A DNA stretch of 64,000 nucleotides from positions 992,001-1,056,000 of the forward strand of contig CP129481.1 in assembly GCA_030583905.1 (NCBI GenBank), given 5' to 3'. Shown in pieces: positions 1 to 7,942 of this stretch; the first letter of the stretch is position 1, and every line of letters starts with the position of its first letter. The notes beneath the pieces were generated by a model, which saw only the letters and a program-made list of their open reading frames with translations, did no database searches and was not told the DNA's origin. The position numbers were made by a program, and so were the translations under genes. This DNA is from Anaerolineales bacterium (lineage in GTDB: Bacteria > Chloroflexota > Anaerolineae > Anaerolineales > Villigracilaceae).

Positions 1-1472
1 TGATCGTCGTCTTTTACCTTCTCCTCAGCAACGGACTGCGCCCGCATCGTTCCTCCCTCGTCCTGATCCCGCTCTTTGTTTTCTTCGCCGCTGTGACCTT
101 CCTGCGCGCCGAGCCGATGACGACCTTCCTCGCCGTCACCTTCACTCTGCTCACGCTGACCATTCTGACCGTCACCTACCTCGGTGGGCGCTGGATGCAA
201 TACTCGCTCGCGGATTATTTCATGAAGGCATTATCCCTGATCGGCAGTCTGCTTGCGCGCCCGATCTCGTTTACTTCCGAAGCGCGCAAAGCGCAGGAAG
301 ACTCGGGAAAGCCGCCCGCAAAATACAAATTCATGCCGCTCCTGCGCGGAATCCTGATCGCTCTGCCGGTCGTGGCGGTCTTTGCCTCCCTGCTCGCCTC
401 CGCGGACATGGTCTTTAGTCAACGGCTGGATGCGTTCATCGAGATGTTCAAACTCGAAAACCTGCCCGAATACATCTTCCGTTTGATCTATATTGTCATC
501 GTCGGTTATGCGTTGATGGGAGTCGTCCTGCACGCCGCCTCCGCCTCGAAAGACGAAAAACTGGTCGGCGAGGAAAAGCCGCTGATCCCGCCCTTCCTCG
601 GTTTCACCGAATCGAGCATCGTATTGGGGAGTGTGGTTTTGCTGTTCGCGCTTTTTGTGATCATCCAATTCCAATACTTCTTCGGCGGCACCGCCAACAT
701 CACCTTCGAGGGGTATTCCTACGCCGAATACGCCCGCCGCGGATTTGGCGAACTGGTCACGGTGGCGTTCTTCGCCCTGCTGATGTTCCTCACCTTGAGC
801 GGCATCACCAAACGCGAAACCGAAGCCCAGCGAAAGATTTTCTCAAGTTTGGGCATTGCGCTCGTTGCTTTGCTGTTGGTCATGCTCGTTTCCGCGTACC
901 AGCGCCTGGTCTTGTATGAGGCGGCGTACGGCTTCACCCGTCTGCGCACCTACACCCATGTCTTCCTCGTCTGGATCGGTCTTTTACTCGTCGCCACCAT
1001 CGTTCTCGAAATCCTCCGCAGGGAACGCGCCTTTGCGTTCGCCATGCTGATCGCTTCATTTGGCTTCGCCATCTCGCTTCCGCTCCTCAATGTGGATTCG
1101 TTCATCGTCAAGCAAAACATCCAACGCGAGATTCAGGGACAGGCAAGCGAAGACCTCGACTCGCGCTACTTCCTTGACCTTTCTGATGACGCCATCCCTC
1201 CGCTTGTGAACGCGCTTCAGACTCCGACCCTGCCTGACTCTGTCCATGAGAAGGTTGGCGCGGCTCTGGCATGTATCCGCCACCAGCGCGGATGGGACGA
1301 AAGCGAGCGGACATGGCAATCCTTCCACTTCGCCCGTCTCAACGCGGACAACGCGCTGGCTTCCGTGAGCGCTGAACTCGACGAGTACAAGATCATGGAC
1401 AGGGATTATCCCGCAAAAGCGATCGCTCCCTCTGGCGCAGAGTACGACTGCTGGCGGTATTATTTCGATTAA
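1..1472 (+). CDS. DUF4173 membrane protein, 5' end cut by window edge
   Basis: The reading frame is open to the first bases of the window (codons start at position 3), so the true start lies upstream; the GTG at 93 and ATG at 117 are internal. The visible part has about eight hydrophobic segments, a central motif of the type YAEYARRGFGEL, and a soluble C-terminal tail of about 110 residues. This matches the DUF4173 family of polytopic membrane proteins of unknown function. A palindromic repeat follows the stop directly. No catalytic motif is visible. Family assignment is fairly firm; the role is unknown. Confidence 0.75.
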   Translation, partial: IVVFYLLLSNGLRPHRSSLVLIPLFVFFAAVTFLRAEPMTTFLAVTFTLLTLTILTVTYLGGRWMQYSLADYFMKALSLIGSLLARPISFTSEARKAQEDSGKPPAKYKFMPLLRGILIALPVVAVFASLLASADMVFSQRLDAFIEMFKLENLPEYIFRLIYIVIVGYALMGVVLHAASASKDEKLVGEEKPLIPPFLGFTESSIVLGSVVLLFALFVIIQFQYFFGGTANITFEGYSYAEYARRGFGELVTVAFFALLMFLTLSGITKRETEAQRKIFSSLGIALVALLLVMLVSAYQRLVLYEAAYGFTRLRTYTHVFLVWIGLLLVATIVLEILRRERAFAFAMLIASFGFAISLPLLNVDSFIVKQNIQREIQGQASEDLDSRYFLDLSDDAIPPLVNALQTPTLPDSVHEKVGAALACIRHQRGWDESERTWQSFHFARLNADNALASVSAELDEYKIMDRDYPAKAIAPSGAEYDCWRYYFD

Positions 1473-1562
1473 TGTCGTTGCGAGCGACTGTAAGGAGCGA
1501 AGCAATCTCCAACAAACAGGGAATTGCTTCGCTCGCACAGCGTCCCCTTTGGGGAATGACAT
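1472..1562. repeat. Dispersed palindromic repeat (GTCRTTGCGAGCGA type)
   Basis: The block begins ATGTCGTTGCGAGCGA, contains GCGAAGCAATCTCC, and ends with the inverse TTGCTTCGCTCGC and AATGACAT, so its ends are inverted copies of each other. It fills the gap between two genes. Its right part (1537-1556) recurs exactly, inverted, inside aroKB at 36500-36519. The look is that of a REP/MITE-like dispersed element; number of copies genome-wide is unknown from this window. Confidence 0.7.
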
Positions 1563-1606
1563 AGTTCAGCCGTAAGAACCGCCGCCCATTGACAGTCTAT
1601 CTTCGC

Positions 1607-2218
1607 ATGGACTTCAAACTGACGATCTTCTCCGATTACATCTGACCGTGGTGTTATGTCGGCCAGGGTGTGGTCGACTTGTTGAAAGCTGAATACAACG
1701 TGGACGTGGAGTGGCGTCCGTATTATTTGCGACCCGATACGCCGCCCGAAGGCATGGACCTGCCCGACTACATTCTGCGCGCGCGTGCCAGCGGCGCGGA
1801 CGAACGCCTGCAAGGCATGGCGAACCACTACGGCATGGAGTTTAATTCTCCAGACCGCATTTACAACACACGGCTGGCGCACGAAGCGACCGAGTACGCG
1901 GACGAACATGGCAAGGGACTCGAATTCCACCGCGCGGTCTTTCGCAAGGTCTATGCGGAGGGATTGGATGTCGGCAAATGGGACGTGTTACGTGCCGCAG
2001 CGGAGGAAGTCGGCTTGGATGGGCAGGACATGCAAAAGGTCGTAGGAGGCGGGGTTTATACGTCCAAAGTGGCGGAGCAGGTGGCGTGGGCGCAAAGGAT
2101 CGGCGTGACGGGCGTCCCAACCTATGTCATCAATGACCGCTACGCGATCGTCGGTGCACAGCCGTATGAGGTGTTCAAGAGGGCGTTGGGGGAGATTTTG
2201 AAGGAAAACGGAAAATGA
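1607..2218 (+). CDS. DsbA/FrnE-family thiol oxidoreductase, probable selenoprotein (Sec13, UPWC motif)
   Basis: From ATG 1607 the frame reads MDFKLTIFSDYI, then TGA (1643-1645), then PWCYVGQGVVDLL and on without a stop to 2218. Homologous FrnE/DsbA-like proteins have C-P-W-C at this point, so TGA replaces the first, attacking Cys. With readthrough the product is 203 residues with Sec at 13, a normal length for the family, and it keeps the late cis-Pro loop (GVTGVPTYVINDRYAIVGAQ). A SECIS-like hairpin follows the TGA. Gene finders would call only the fragment from 1670, which lacks the active site. No signal peptide is seen, so a cytoplasmic redox role is inferred. No strong ribosome binding site is visible. 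The alternative is a point-mutated pseudogene or sequencing error, but the rest of the frame is intact. Confidence 0.85.
1646..1678 (+). promoter_or_regulatory. Bacterial SECIS-like hairpin of the DsbA-type selenoprotein
   Basis: GTCGGCC (1658-1664) pairs over 7 bp with GGTCGAC (1672-1678), with one G-U pair. The 7-base loop AGGGTGT (1665-1671) has G at its second position. The loop starts 19 nt after the TGA. These values fall inside the usual bacterial SECIS rules (loop about 16-37 nt downstream of UGA, G among the first two loop bases). Role in SelB recruitment is inferred. Confidence 0.75.
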
Positions 2219-2250
2219 AAAAGCGGATGCCGAGCTGGCATCCGCTTTTT
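2218..2250. terminator. Bidirectional intrinsic terminator
   Basis: AAAAAGCGGATGCC, loop GAGCT, GGCATCCGCTTTTTT. The stem sits between the convergent selenoprotein gene (+) and the cytidylate kinase-like gene (-) and has T runs for both directions. Confidence 0.9.
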
Positions 2251-2927
2251 TACACTGTGATCAGCCTGTGCTCTTTGTGGCATCCAAGCATGTCAGAGAG
2301 GGCATCCGCAAGGATTCGGTCCACTTCGATGTCGGCGGTGGATCTGCCCATTTCGGGATTTGCCATGCGCGTTTTCTCGGTGTTGACGATCAGATCCACT
2401 GCCAGTTCGGGCGGGACCTTGCCTGTGTTCATGACCAGATCGAAGGCGTGGATCGCGCCCCACGGCACTTTGTAGAATTCCTCCACGAACGCCTGCCGCA
2501 CCTTGTCATTCTCCCTGACGATGGTTTCCGCCTGATCGAAGGTGATGTTTTGATATTCCATCACGCGTCCTACCCGTACCGCAAAGGGAGCCTGCAAACG
2601 CACATGCAGGACGTCATCAAACCCGCCCAGCACTTCAAATCCGCTGCGCCCGAGAATGACCACATTCCCGTGCCGCGCGACCGCCTGAATGACCTGATTG
2701 AGCAGTTTCATCATGGCATCGCGCTGATTCCCGCGCTGCGCATCGAACCGCTCCCAAAAACTGGGCAGGGACTCGTATTCCTTGTCGAATTCCACATACC
2801 CGTATTGACCGAGGATATCGCCGATGAAGGTTTTATCCACAAAATGATAGCCCAGTGTTTTGGCGGTGTTCTGCGCGATCGCATCCCCTTCACTGCCGTA
2901 TTCTCTCGAAATCGTGATCACGGACAT
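2250..2927 (-). CDS. Cytidylate kinase-like family protein
   Basis: The product starts MSVITISREYGSEGDAIAQ. This is the N-terminal signature of the cytidylate kinase-like family, P-loop NMP-kinase relatives in which the Walker A loop is replaced by REYGS-G. A later segment HGNVVILGRSG and a DVLHVRL strand fit the nucleoside kinase core. Length is 225 residues. Start at 2927 is chosen because GGAGAA precedes it by a normal spacing; an upstream in-frame start at 2960 would add residues without similarity. The substrate is not known for this family; a nucleotide kinase role is likely but unproven. Confidence 0.8.
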   Translation of the reverse strand: MSVITISREYGSEGDAIAQNTAKTLGYHFVDKTFIGDILGQYGYVEFDKEYESLPSFWERFDAQRGNQRDAMMKLLNQVIQAVARHGNVVILGRSGFEVLGGFDDVLHVRLQAPFAVRVGRVMEYQNITFDQAETIVRENDKVRQAFVEEFYKVPWGAIHAFDLVMNTGKVPPELAVDLIVNTEKTRMANPEMGRSTADIEVDRILADALSDMLGCHKEHRLITV

Positions 2928-3043
2928 GGCTTTCTCCTTTCCGCAATGCTCGTTCGTCAATTAGATTATGGCATGGTTTGGGGGGATTTTCAATGAGTAG
3001 TTGAAAGTAGGGCGGGTTTTCAACCCACCGTGGTGTGAGATTC

Positions 3044-3088
3044 AAAAAAAGTCAGGCTAAATACCCATATCTGGGCACTTAGCCTGAC
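3044..3088 (-). terminator. Intrinsic terminator of the DUF2971 gene
   Basis: GTCAGGCTAA (3051-3060) pairs with TTAGCCTGAC (3079-3088) around an inner CCCATATCTGGG hairpin. On the minus strand this is followed by seven T (3050-3044). It lies just past the DUF2971 stop codon. Confidence 0.85.
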
Positions 3089-3102
3089 CTACAGATCTAA
3101 AA

Positions 3103-4041
3103 CTAAATATGTCTGTAAGGGATTCTGGAGTTCTCAATTGTAATTTTATTAAATTCAGGGGTATCTATATAAGGGTGTGTTGAAAAGCCTTTTTTTGTTA
3201 ATATTCCATATACTGCTCCATGTGACAATCTCGATTCAGGTGTCGGACCAATGATCACAGATTTGAGAGTATTCATAATATTTAAATCTATTTCCCAATA
3301 TGGGATAAGAGCATGTTTTCCAATCCGAAATTTTGCATCTGAGTAAGGCAGGCCTGGGCTAATAAGCCTCCATTCTTCTTCTTGTTCGAAAGCCTTTGAT
3401 TTTATTATTTGAGCAATTATTAAAATATTTTGTTCAAAGTAAGCATGTTTTGTGCTTCGGTCAAAAGATTCGAAGTCTGGCGATTCGCGAGAAATATTAG
3501 TTGCTATAAAATGGTTTACAAAATTTGCAGCCAGCTTTTTGTGAATTTCAGGTTCGTATTGACATGGAACTAGATAGAATTTATCACCAAAGTTTGTTGT
3601 GAGATTGCCGATAAATTTCTTTAGTTTATTTCCGTCAAAACCTAGAGAATACCCATCCCCTATTTTCGAGTAGCCTCTCCACTGGCTAAGTAAATCACCT
3701 TTAGCTGAGAAAGATGCCACACTGACATTTACATTTCCAATACTGTCTAATAGTGAAAGGAGGTCATCGTGATTAAACCCGTCGTGTTTTTTGATGCTAT
3801 TCTTTTTTTGTATTTCAACTTCTTCACGAATGTAATCAAATGTAAGTTGTAATTCAGAGCTGTCATTTAAGTAAGTTGTTTTTGTAGCCCAGATTTTACT
3901 ACTCTCAATTATTCCAATTAATCCAGCAGAGGATGTGTAGTGGTATAGAGTTTCAGGAACATCTTTATTAAATAAAAATTCTGGTAAAAGTTCTTGGTAA
4001 AGTTTCTCGGACTGAGCTTCGGGCATCTTTTTGTTTTTCAT
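3103..4041 (-). CDS. DUF2971 domain protein, AT-rich, probably acquired
   Basis: 312 residues. The N-terminal part has LYHYTSSAGLIGIIESSKIWATKTTYLND and a later WRGYSKIGDGYSLGF and EEEWRLI; these are the hallmarks of DUF2971, a family common in accessory and defence-like loci and of unknown activity. ATG at 4041 follows GGAGTAATA. Only 2 nt separate it from the stop of the upstream exonuclease gene, so they are likely co-transcribed. Base composition is much more AT-rich than the flanking genes, and the gene carries its own terminator, which suggests horizontal gain. Function is not known; a role in stress or phage response is only a guess from context. Confidence 0.75.
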   Translation of the reverse strand: MKNKKMPEAQSEKLYQELLPEFLFNKDVPETLYHYTSSAGLIGIIESSKIWATKTTYLNDSSELQLTFDYIREEVEIQKKNSIKKHDGFNHDDLLSLLDSIGNVNVSVASFSAKGDLLSQWRGYSKIGDGYSLGFDGNKLKKFIGNLTTNFGDKFYLVPCQYEPEIHKKLAANFVNHFIATNISRESPDFESFDRSTKHAYFEQNILIIAQIIKSKAFEQEEEWRLISPGLPYSDAKFRIGKHALIPYWEIDLNIMNTLKSVIIGPTPESRLSHGAVYGILTKKGFSTHPYIDTPEFNKITIENSRIPYRHI

Positions 4042-4043
4042 TA

Positions 4044-4859
4044 TTACTCCTTCCCCTCTTCCACCTTAAACTCAACGATCCGATCCAGCCGAAACGTCCG
4101 CTCGGCATTGCGGGTATGGCAGAAGGCTTGCAGGTAAATGTAATCGGCGAGTCCGATCACGTCCTTGGGGGTGATCCAGCGTTCGGACGTCTCGCCGTCC
4201 TTGTCCATGTATTTGATGAACAGGCGTTTTCCGCTGTTGATGGCTTCGCTCAACTCGGTCGGCAGGTACACGCCCTCTTCGGGCCACACAGGCGAGTTAT
4301 AAATGCCGATGAAATCCTCCAGCGATTTGCCGACGGACTTGAGTGAATCGGTCATCGCGAAGAACAGGTTCTTCATCGTGATCGCATCCGCCAGCGCCTG
4401 CGAACCGTTCATGTTCGCCGCCACGCTGAAATCCTGCGCGAGATGCTTCAGGCTGTACGACGGCAGTTCATAGAACTGGCGCGCCATCAACAGCGTGTCG
4501 ATCAGGTTGGGAAATTCGATGGTCCGATTCAGTTTGCGGTATTCGTTGTCAAGGAATTGGATATCGAACTTCGCATTGTGACAGACGACCACCGCGTCAC
4601 TGAACAACGGGTCAAGCTGGTCGGTGATCTCTGAGAATTTCGGCGCTGCGGACAGCTTCGACTCGTCCAAGCCGTTGACGTGGACCGCCGAGGGAGAAAG
4701 AGTCCGCTCGGGGTTGATGAGCAGGTCAAGGGTCCCTTTGACGCGTTTGCCTTCGGTCAGCACCACGGCGACCTGGCAGATGCGGTCCCCAAACCAGGGG
4801 GAAAGTCCGGTGGTTTCGATATCCAAAAAAGCGAAGCGGGCAGTTGCAATGTTAAACAT
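4044..4859 (-). CDS. DnaQ-like exonuclease fold fused to WYL domain
   Basis: 271 residues from ATG 4859. Residues about 5-165 form a DEDD exonuclease domain: Exo I is FLDIETTG, Exo II is CHNAKFDIQFL, and the last motif reads GSQALADA where DEDDh enzymes have H-x-A-x-x-DA. So the acidic residues are kept but the catalytic His appears replaced by Ser. The C-terminal 85 residues (GKRLFIKYMDKDGETSERWITP, then YLQAFCHTRNAERTFRLDRI) form a WYL domain, a ligand-sensing module frequent in transcriptional regulators and defence loci. The start was chosen over upstream options because MFNIATARFAFLDIETTG matches the family N-terminus. It probably acts on DNA or oligonucleotides, or as a sensor. Confidence 0.8.
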   Translation of the reverse strand: MFNIATARFAFLDIETTGLSPWFGDRICQVAVVLTEGKRVKGTLDLLINPERTLSPSAVHVNGLDESKLSAAPKFSEITDQLDPLFSDAVVVCHNAKFDIQFLDNEYRKLNRTIEFPNLIDTLLMARQFYELPSYSLKHLAQDFSVAANMNGSQALADAITMKNLFFAMTDSLKSVGKSLEDFIGIYNSPVWPEEGVYLPTELSEAINSGKRLFIKYMDKDGETSERWITPKDVIGLADYIYLQAFCHTRNAERTFRLDRIVEFKVEEGKE

Positions 4860-4864
4860 AAGTA

Positions 4865-4883
4865 GCGCACCTTTTGAGTGCGC
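4865..4883 (-). promoter_or_regulatory. Short inverted repeat in leader of exonuclease-WYL gene
   Basis: GCGCAC (4865-4870), 7-nt loop, GTGCGC (4878-4883). It lies 6 nt upstream of the ATG at 4859 and would partly occlude the weak ribosome binding site (AGGTG) on the mRNA. A regulatory role is only a possibility. Confidence 0.35.
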
Positions 4884-4901
4884 CAATCTTATCATTTTTA
4901 T

Positions 4902-4934
4902 GTCGTTGTGAGCCGTGAAACGGCTCACAATGAC
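4902..4934 (-). terminator. Hairpin past the tspO stop, terminator-like or repeat-derived
   Basis: GTCGTTGTGAGCCGT (4902-4916) pairs with ACGGCTCACAATGAC (4920-4934) with one mismatch and a 3-nt loop. It begins 2 nt after the TspO stop. The T tract that follows on the minus strand is weak. Its outer sequence GTCRTTGTGAG resembles the palindromic repeat at 1472-1562, so it may be a short relative of that element. Confidence 0.6.
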
Positions 4935-4935
4935 A

Positions 4936-5691
4936 TTAATTTCTTCTGCGTTGGACGATGCTATACACCGCCAGCCCCAGCGCGACGACAGCCGCAACCC
5001 ACGCACTGTTGGCGACCAATGGCTCCGCCGCCTGCTTGACCGCAATGCCGATGAACGACCATACGAAGACGAAGGTGTACGCCGAATCGCGGCGGGTGAG
5101 CGTCATCAGCAGACCGACAATGCTGGCGACTGCGAGCATGATGACCGCCCAAACCTGCGGCGTGATGCCGAAGCCGTCCCAGTTGATGAGATAAAGATAG
5201 TCGGTGACGTTGGCGATGGTGGCGACGCTGATCCAGCCGAGATAGGTGCTGAAGGGAATGTCCACGCTCCATTTTTCGGCATTGCTCACGGGCGTACGAC
5301 CGACGTTTAGCCGCAGGTAGCTGACGATGAGCGTGGCAAGCAGGGCGAGCATGACGATCACGCTCCAGCCGAAGGCGTTGTAATGCCAGCAGAACAGCCA
5401 GGCGGCATTGAAGACGCCGCTCAAGGCGAAGGCATAACCCAGTTTGCGCAGGCGCGGACTTTCCTTTTGGTCTCTTCGATACTGGAAAATAGTGAAAGCG
5501 ATCCAGCCGATGTAGATGATGCCCCAAATGGCGAAGACGTATCCCGCGGGAACGAAATACACGAGAAAGCGGTCCGAGATTTCTCCCGTATTTTGTCCGT
5601 TGAGGGGCAGGGTGCTGGCAAGGATATTGACAGCAAGGGCAAGCGCCACCGAGAGCGCATTGGCGAGTTGACGCAGTGAGTCTTTTGACAT
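4936..5691 (-). CDS. TspO/MBR family membrane protein
   Basis: 251 residues. A first helix is followed by five or more hydrophobic segments rich in Trp and Tyr, with FAIWGIIYIGWIAFTIFQYR, LSGVFNAAWLFCWHYNAFGWSV and STYLGWISVATIANVTDYLY. This is the pattern of the TspO/MBR (tryptophan-rich sensory protein) family, here of the longer bacterial type with an extended C-terminus. These proteins bind tetrapyrroles and related ligands in the membrane. ATG 5691 is preceded by GGAGGACTTC, so it is preferred to the upstream in-frame start at 5793. An inverted repeat about 100 nt upstream may be an operator. Confidence 0.8.
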   Translation of the reverse strand: MSKDSLRQLANALSVALALAVNILASTLPLNGQNTGEISDRFLVYFVPAGYVFAIWGIIYIGWIAFTIFQYRRDQKESPRLRKLGYAFALSGVFNAAWLFCWHYNAFGWSVIVMLALLATLIVSYLRLNVGRTPVSNAEKWSVDIPFSTYLGWISVATIANVTDYLYLINWDGFGITPQVWAVIMLAVASIVGLLMTLTRRDSAYTFVFVWSFIGIAVKQAAEPLVANSAWVAAVVALGLAVYSIVQRRRN

Positions 5692-6081
5692 GAAGTCCTC
5701 CAAGGTGAATGATGTGACAGGGACATTTACATCATACGACTTCTTACTGTCAATTGCTATCAGGGATTGGCGTGTTTTTTGGGTGTTTTTCACCTTTCAT
5801 GTGTGAAAGGTCGCTCTTAAGTACAACTCATAGTTCGTATAACAATAGGGCTTGGGGGAAGTGATGCGGAAAATTGTCCGATTTTTCCTTAACGAAATGA
5901 AAACTATACAGAAATGGGAGGCGGAATAGTACTCTGGTCATGCCTAATTCGCCGTCTTTTTTGTGACCAACATGTTACTCTGCCCTACGATGTCATCTGG
6001 CGGCTCGTTTTTGCCGGTGGGATCAGATGTTCCAACGCATTATCAAACACCGTTTGACTGCTTTGGAAAGGAGAAAATCAA
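5692..6081. other. Intergenic region between tspO (-) and beta-helix gene (+)
   Basis: About 390 bases without a credible gene. It holds the inverted repeat at 5792-5811. A second possible fold lies near 5990-6030, where CATCTG pairs with CAGATG. AAAGGAG (6067-6073) is the ribosome binding site of the beta-helix gene. I compared the plus-strand leader with the c-di-GMP riboswitch consensus and saw no match. Confidence 0.5.
5792..5811. promoter_or_regulatory. Operator-like inverted repeat upstream of tspO
   Basis: ACCTTTCA, TGTG, TGAAAGGT: two perfect 8-bp arms with a 4-nt spacer, in the shared upstream region of tspO and the beta-helix gene. This has the form of a dimeric repressor site; no regulator can be named. 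Confidence 0.45.
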
Positions 6082-7866
6082 ATGAACAGAACGATTCAAC
6101 GAATAGTGGGCATATTTGCAGTACTTTCCCTGACAATGGGGTTATTCACCCCGGCAGGCGCTTCCTCGGTTTCCATTCCTCATGCGGCGGGAAACACCTA
6201 TTATGTGTCTGTTTCGGGCAGCGACCTGAACAACTGCACCCAGTCCGCGCCATGTAAAAGCTTCAACAAAGCCATGAGCCTGATACAGTCTGGCGATGTG
6301 CTTTACGTCATGCCGGGCACATATAACCAGACGCTGACGATTTCGAAGAGCGGAATCACGGTTGAAGGGAATAAAGCAGTCATCGATACGACTGGCACAT
6401 TTGGGATAAGAGTTGCATCGACCGCGCAGAATGTCGTTGTACGCGGGTTTGCTGTAACGCGGGCAAACAGCCACGCCATTTATGTGGAAGGGCAATTTGT
6501 TACCATTGAGAATAATGTTGTTTACCATTCTGTTCTGGAAAATGGCACGTTGTTGAACGGAGTCATTTCTTGTAGGAACGGCTCATGGGGAAGCGCGATC
6601 AAGGTCAAGGTCGGCGGCGAGAATGTCATCATTCGTAACAACGAAGTGTTTGATAACTGCGGGGAGGGCATCGCGGCAACTCGCAGCGTGAATGTCTTGA
6701 TCGAGGGAAACCGCGTCTATGATAACCATTCCGTCAATATCTATGTGGATAACTCCATAAACACGCAGGTATTGAACAACCACTCTTTTTGTAAAAATAG
6801 GGACACATCTCCCATCGCTGTGGGAGAGGAGTATTACGATGGGTGGGGGGCGCAGCTTAGGGATGTGGTTATAAAAGACAACCGCATCGAAGGGTGTCAG
6901 AGGGCGATCATAGTATACGGTAGCGGTGTTGGAGGTACACTGACAAATGCGCTGATCGATAATAATATAGTAGCATCGGGAACCGGCACCAGATCTGTCA
7001 TCAGTTTGGATAATCAGAGGAATTCCAACGTAAGGATTACGAACAATCAGTTGTGGAAGCTAAATATTTGGGTCCGCTCCCCTGCCGGGGTGACGTTGGA
7101 AAACAACTCAGTCGGCGGCGCTTTGCCGACTGTAACGAATACCCCTGTATCTGTAATAGCAACCAGGACGCCAATTCCTATTGTGACTCAATCTTGGACT
7201 GCCACTTCTACTCCGATATCATCTCCTACGTCTGTGCCGCCATCCGCCACGCCCATCCTGCCGCCCGCCACTTCGACGCCATTTGTGATGCCGACCTTTA
7301 CGCACACATCAATCCCGCCGACGGCTCTTCCCAGCGCGACGCCTGTTTCGCCATCCGCTACGTCCATCTTGCCGCCTGCCACTTCGACGCCATTTGTGAT
7401 GCCGACCTTTACACACACCTCAATTCCACCAACATCTCTTCCCAGTGCGACGCCTGATTCTTCTGATGATCCGGAGCCAATTGAAACAGAGCCTTCCGAA
7501 AAGATCTTTGACGATAAGGATGGTGCATTTGAGTATTCGAGAGGATGGGATGATATCCGTAGGAGAAAGGCGCACGGCGGTTCCTACAAAATGACCACTC
7601 GAAACGGCGCTTTCGTCACATTCACCTTCACCGGCGAATCATTCAGCGTGTTGTACTTGGCTGGATCGGAGTTCAAGAGTATCGATGTTTATGTGGACGA
7701 CGTGTTAGTGGGAACGATCAAGGACAAGGGCAAAAACCGCAGGTTCCATCAACGTTGGGATTACTCAGGCAAGTTGGAGCCGGGAGTCCATACTCTCAAG
7801 CTGGTCTTCAACTTGGGCAGGTCCCGTAATTCCAGCGGGACGCTCGATGCTGTGATCGTTCGATAA
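6082..7866 (+). CDS. Secreted right-handed beta-helix protein with Pro/Thr linker and C-terminal binding domain
   Basis: 594 residues with four parts. (1) A signal peptide of about 28 residues ending near PAGASS. (2) Residues about 40-345 form a parallel beta-helix, starting with the YYVSVSGSDLNNCTQSAPC segment typical of pectate-lyase-like surface proteins and continuing with repeated N-N-x-V/I turns. (3) A linker rich in P, T and S (about 350-465) includes a 37-residue unit repeated twice. (4) A beta-rich domain of about 115 residues starts at IFDDKDGAFEYSRGWDD and resembles carbohydrate-binding or discoidin-like modules at C-termini of such proteins. Likely extracellular and glycan-facing. 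No catalytic set could be identified. AAAGGAG precedes the ATG. Confidence 0.75.
   Translation: MNRTIQRIVGIFAVLSLTMGLFTPAGASSVSIPHAAGNTYYVSVSGSDLNNCTQSAPCKSFNKAMSLIQSGDVLYVMPGTYNQTLTISKSGITVEGNKAVIDTTGTFGIRVASTAQNVVVRGFAVTRANSHAIYVEGQFVTIENNVVYHSVLENGTLLNGVISCRNGSWGSAIKVKVGGENVIIRNNEVFDNCGEGIAATRSVNVLIEGNRVYDNHSVNIYVDNSINTQVLNNHSFCKNRDTSPIAVGEEYYDGWGAQLRDVVIKDNRIEGCQRAIIVYGSGVGGTLTNALIDNNIVASGTGTRSVISLDNQRNSNVRITNNQLWKLNIWVRSPAGVTLENNSVGGALPTVTNTPVSVIATRTPIPIVTQSWTATSTPISSPTSVPPSATPILPPATSTPFVMPTFTHTSIPPTALPSATPVSPSATSILPPATSTPFVMPTFTHTSIPPTSLPSATPDSSDDPEPIETEPSEKIFDDKDGAFEYSRGWDDIRRRKAHGGSYKMTTRNGAFVTFTFTGESFSVLYLAGSEFKSIDVYVDDVLVGTIKDKGKNRRFHQRWDYSGKLEPGVHTLKLVFNLGRSRNSSGTLDAVIVR
7240..7461 (+). 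repeat. Two tandem 111-bp repeats coding for the Pro/Thr linker
   Basis: Unit 1 (7240-7350) and unit 2 (7351-7461) each encode a 37-residue block starting PSAT and containing LPPATSTPFVMPTFTHTSIP. Differences are mostly synonymous third-position changes, so the duplication is not brand-new but the protein sequence is under constraint. Confidence 0.85.
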
Positions 7867-7881
7867 CCATCAACCTGATTT

Positions 7882-7927
7882 AACAAAAAGGCATCAAGGA
7901 ACTCTCATTCCTTGATGCCTTTTTGTT
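7882..7927. terminator. Bidirectional intrinsic terminator
   Basis: AACAAAAAGGCATCAAGGAA (7882-7901), a 6-nt loop, and the exact reverse complement (7908-7927). It separates the beta-helix gene (+) from the glycine-zipper gene (-) and has T runs both ways. Confidence 0.92.
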
Positions 7928-7942
7928 ACGATGGTTCAGACT

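Noticed and set aside
1643..1645. TGA taken as a true stop, making the DsbA-like gene a pseudogene
   Set aside because: The frame is intact on both sides, the TGA falls on the catalytic Cys, a SECIS-like hairpin follows, and a second such gene exists at 58.5 kb.
5940..6081. c-di-GMP riboswitch upstream of the surface beta-helix gene
   Set aside because: A hairpin is possible, but the conserved GEMM core bases are absent.
7240..7461. Possible CRISPR-like direct repeats
   Set aside because: Only two long units, in frame within a Pro/Thr linker; no spacers and no cas genes.
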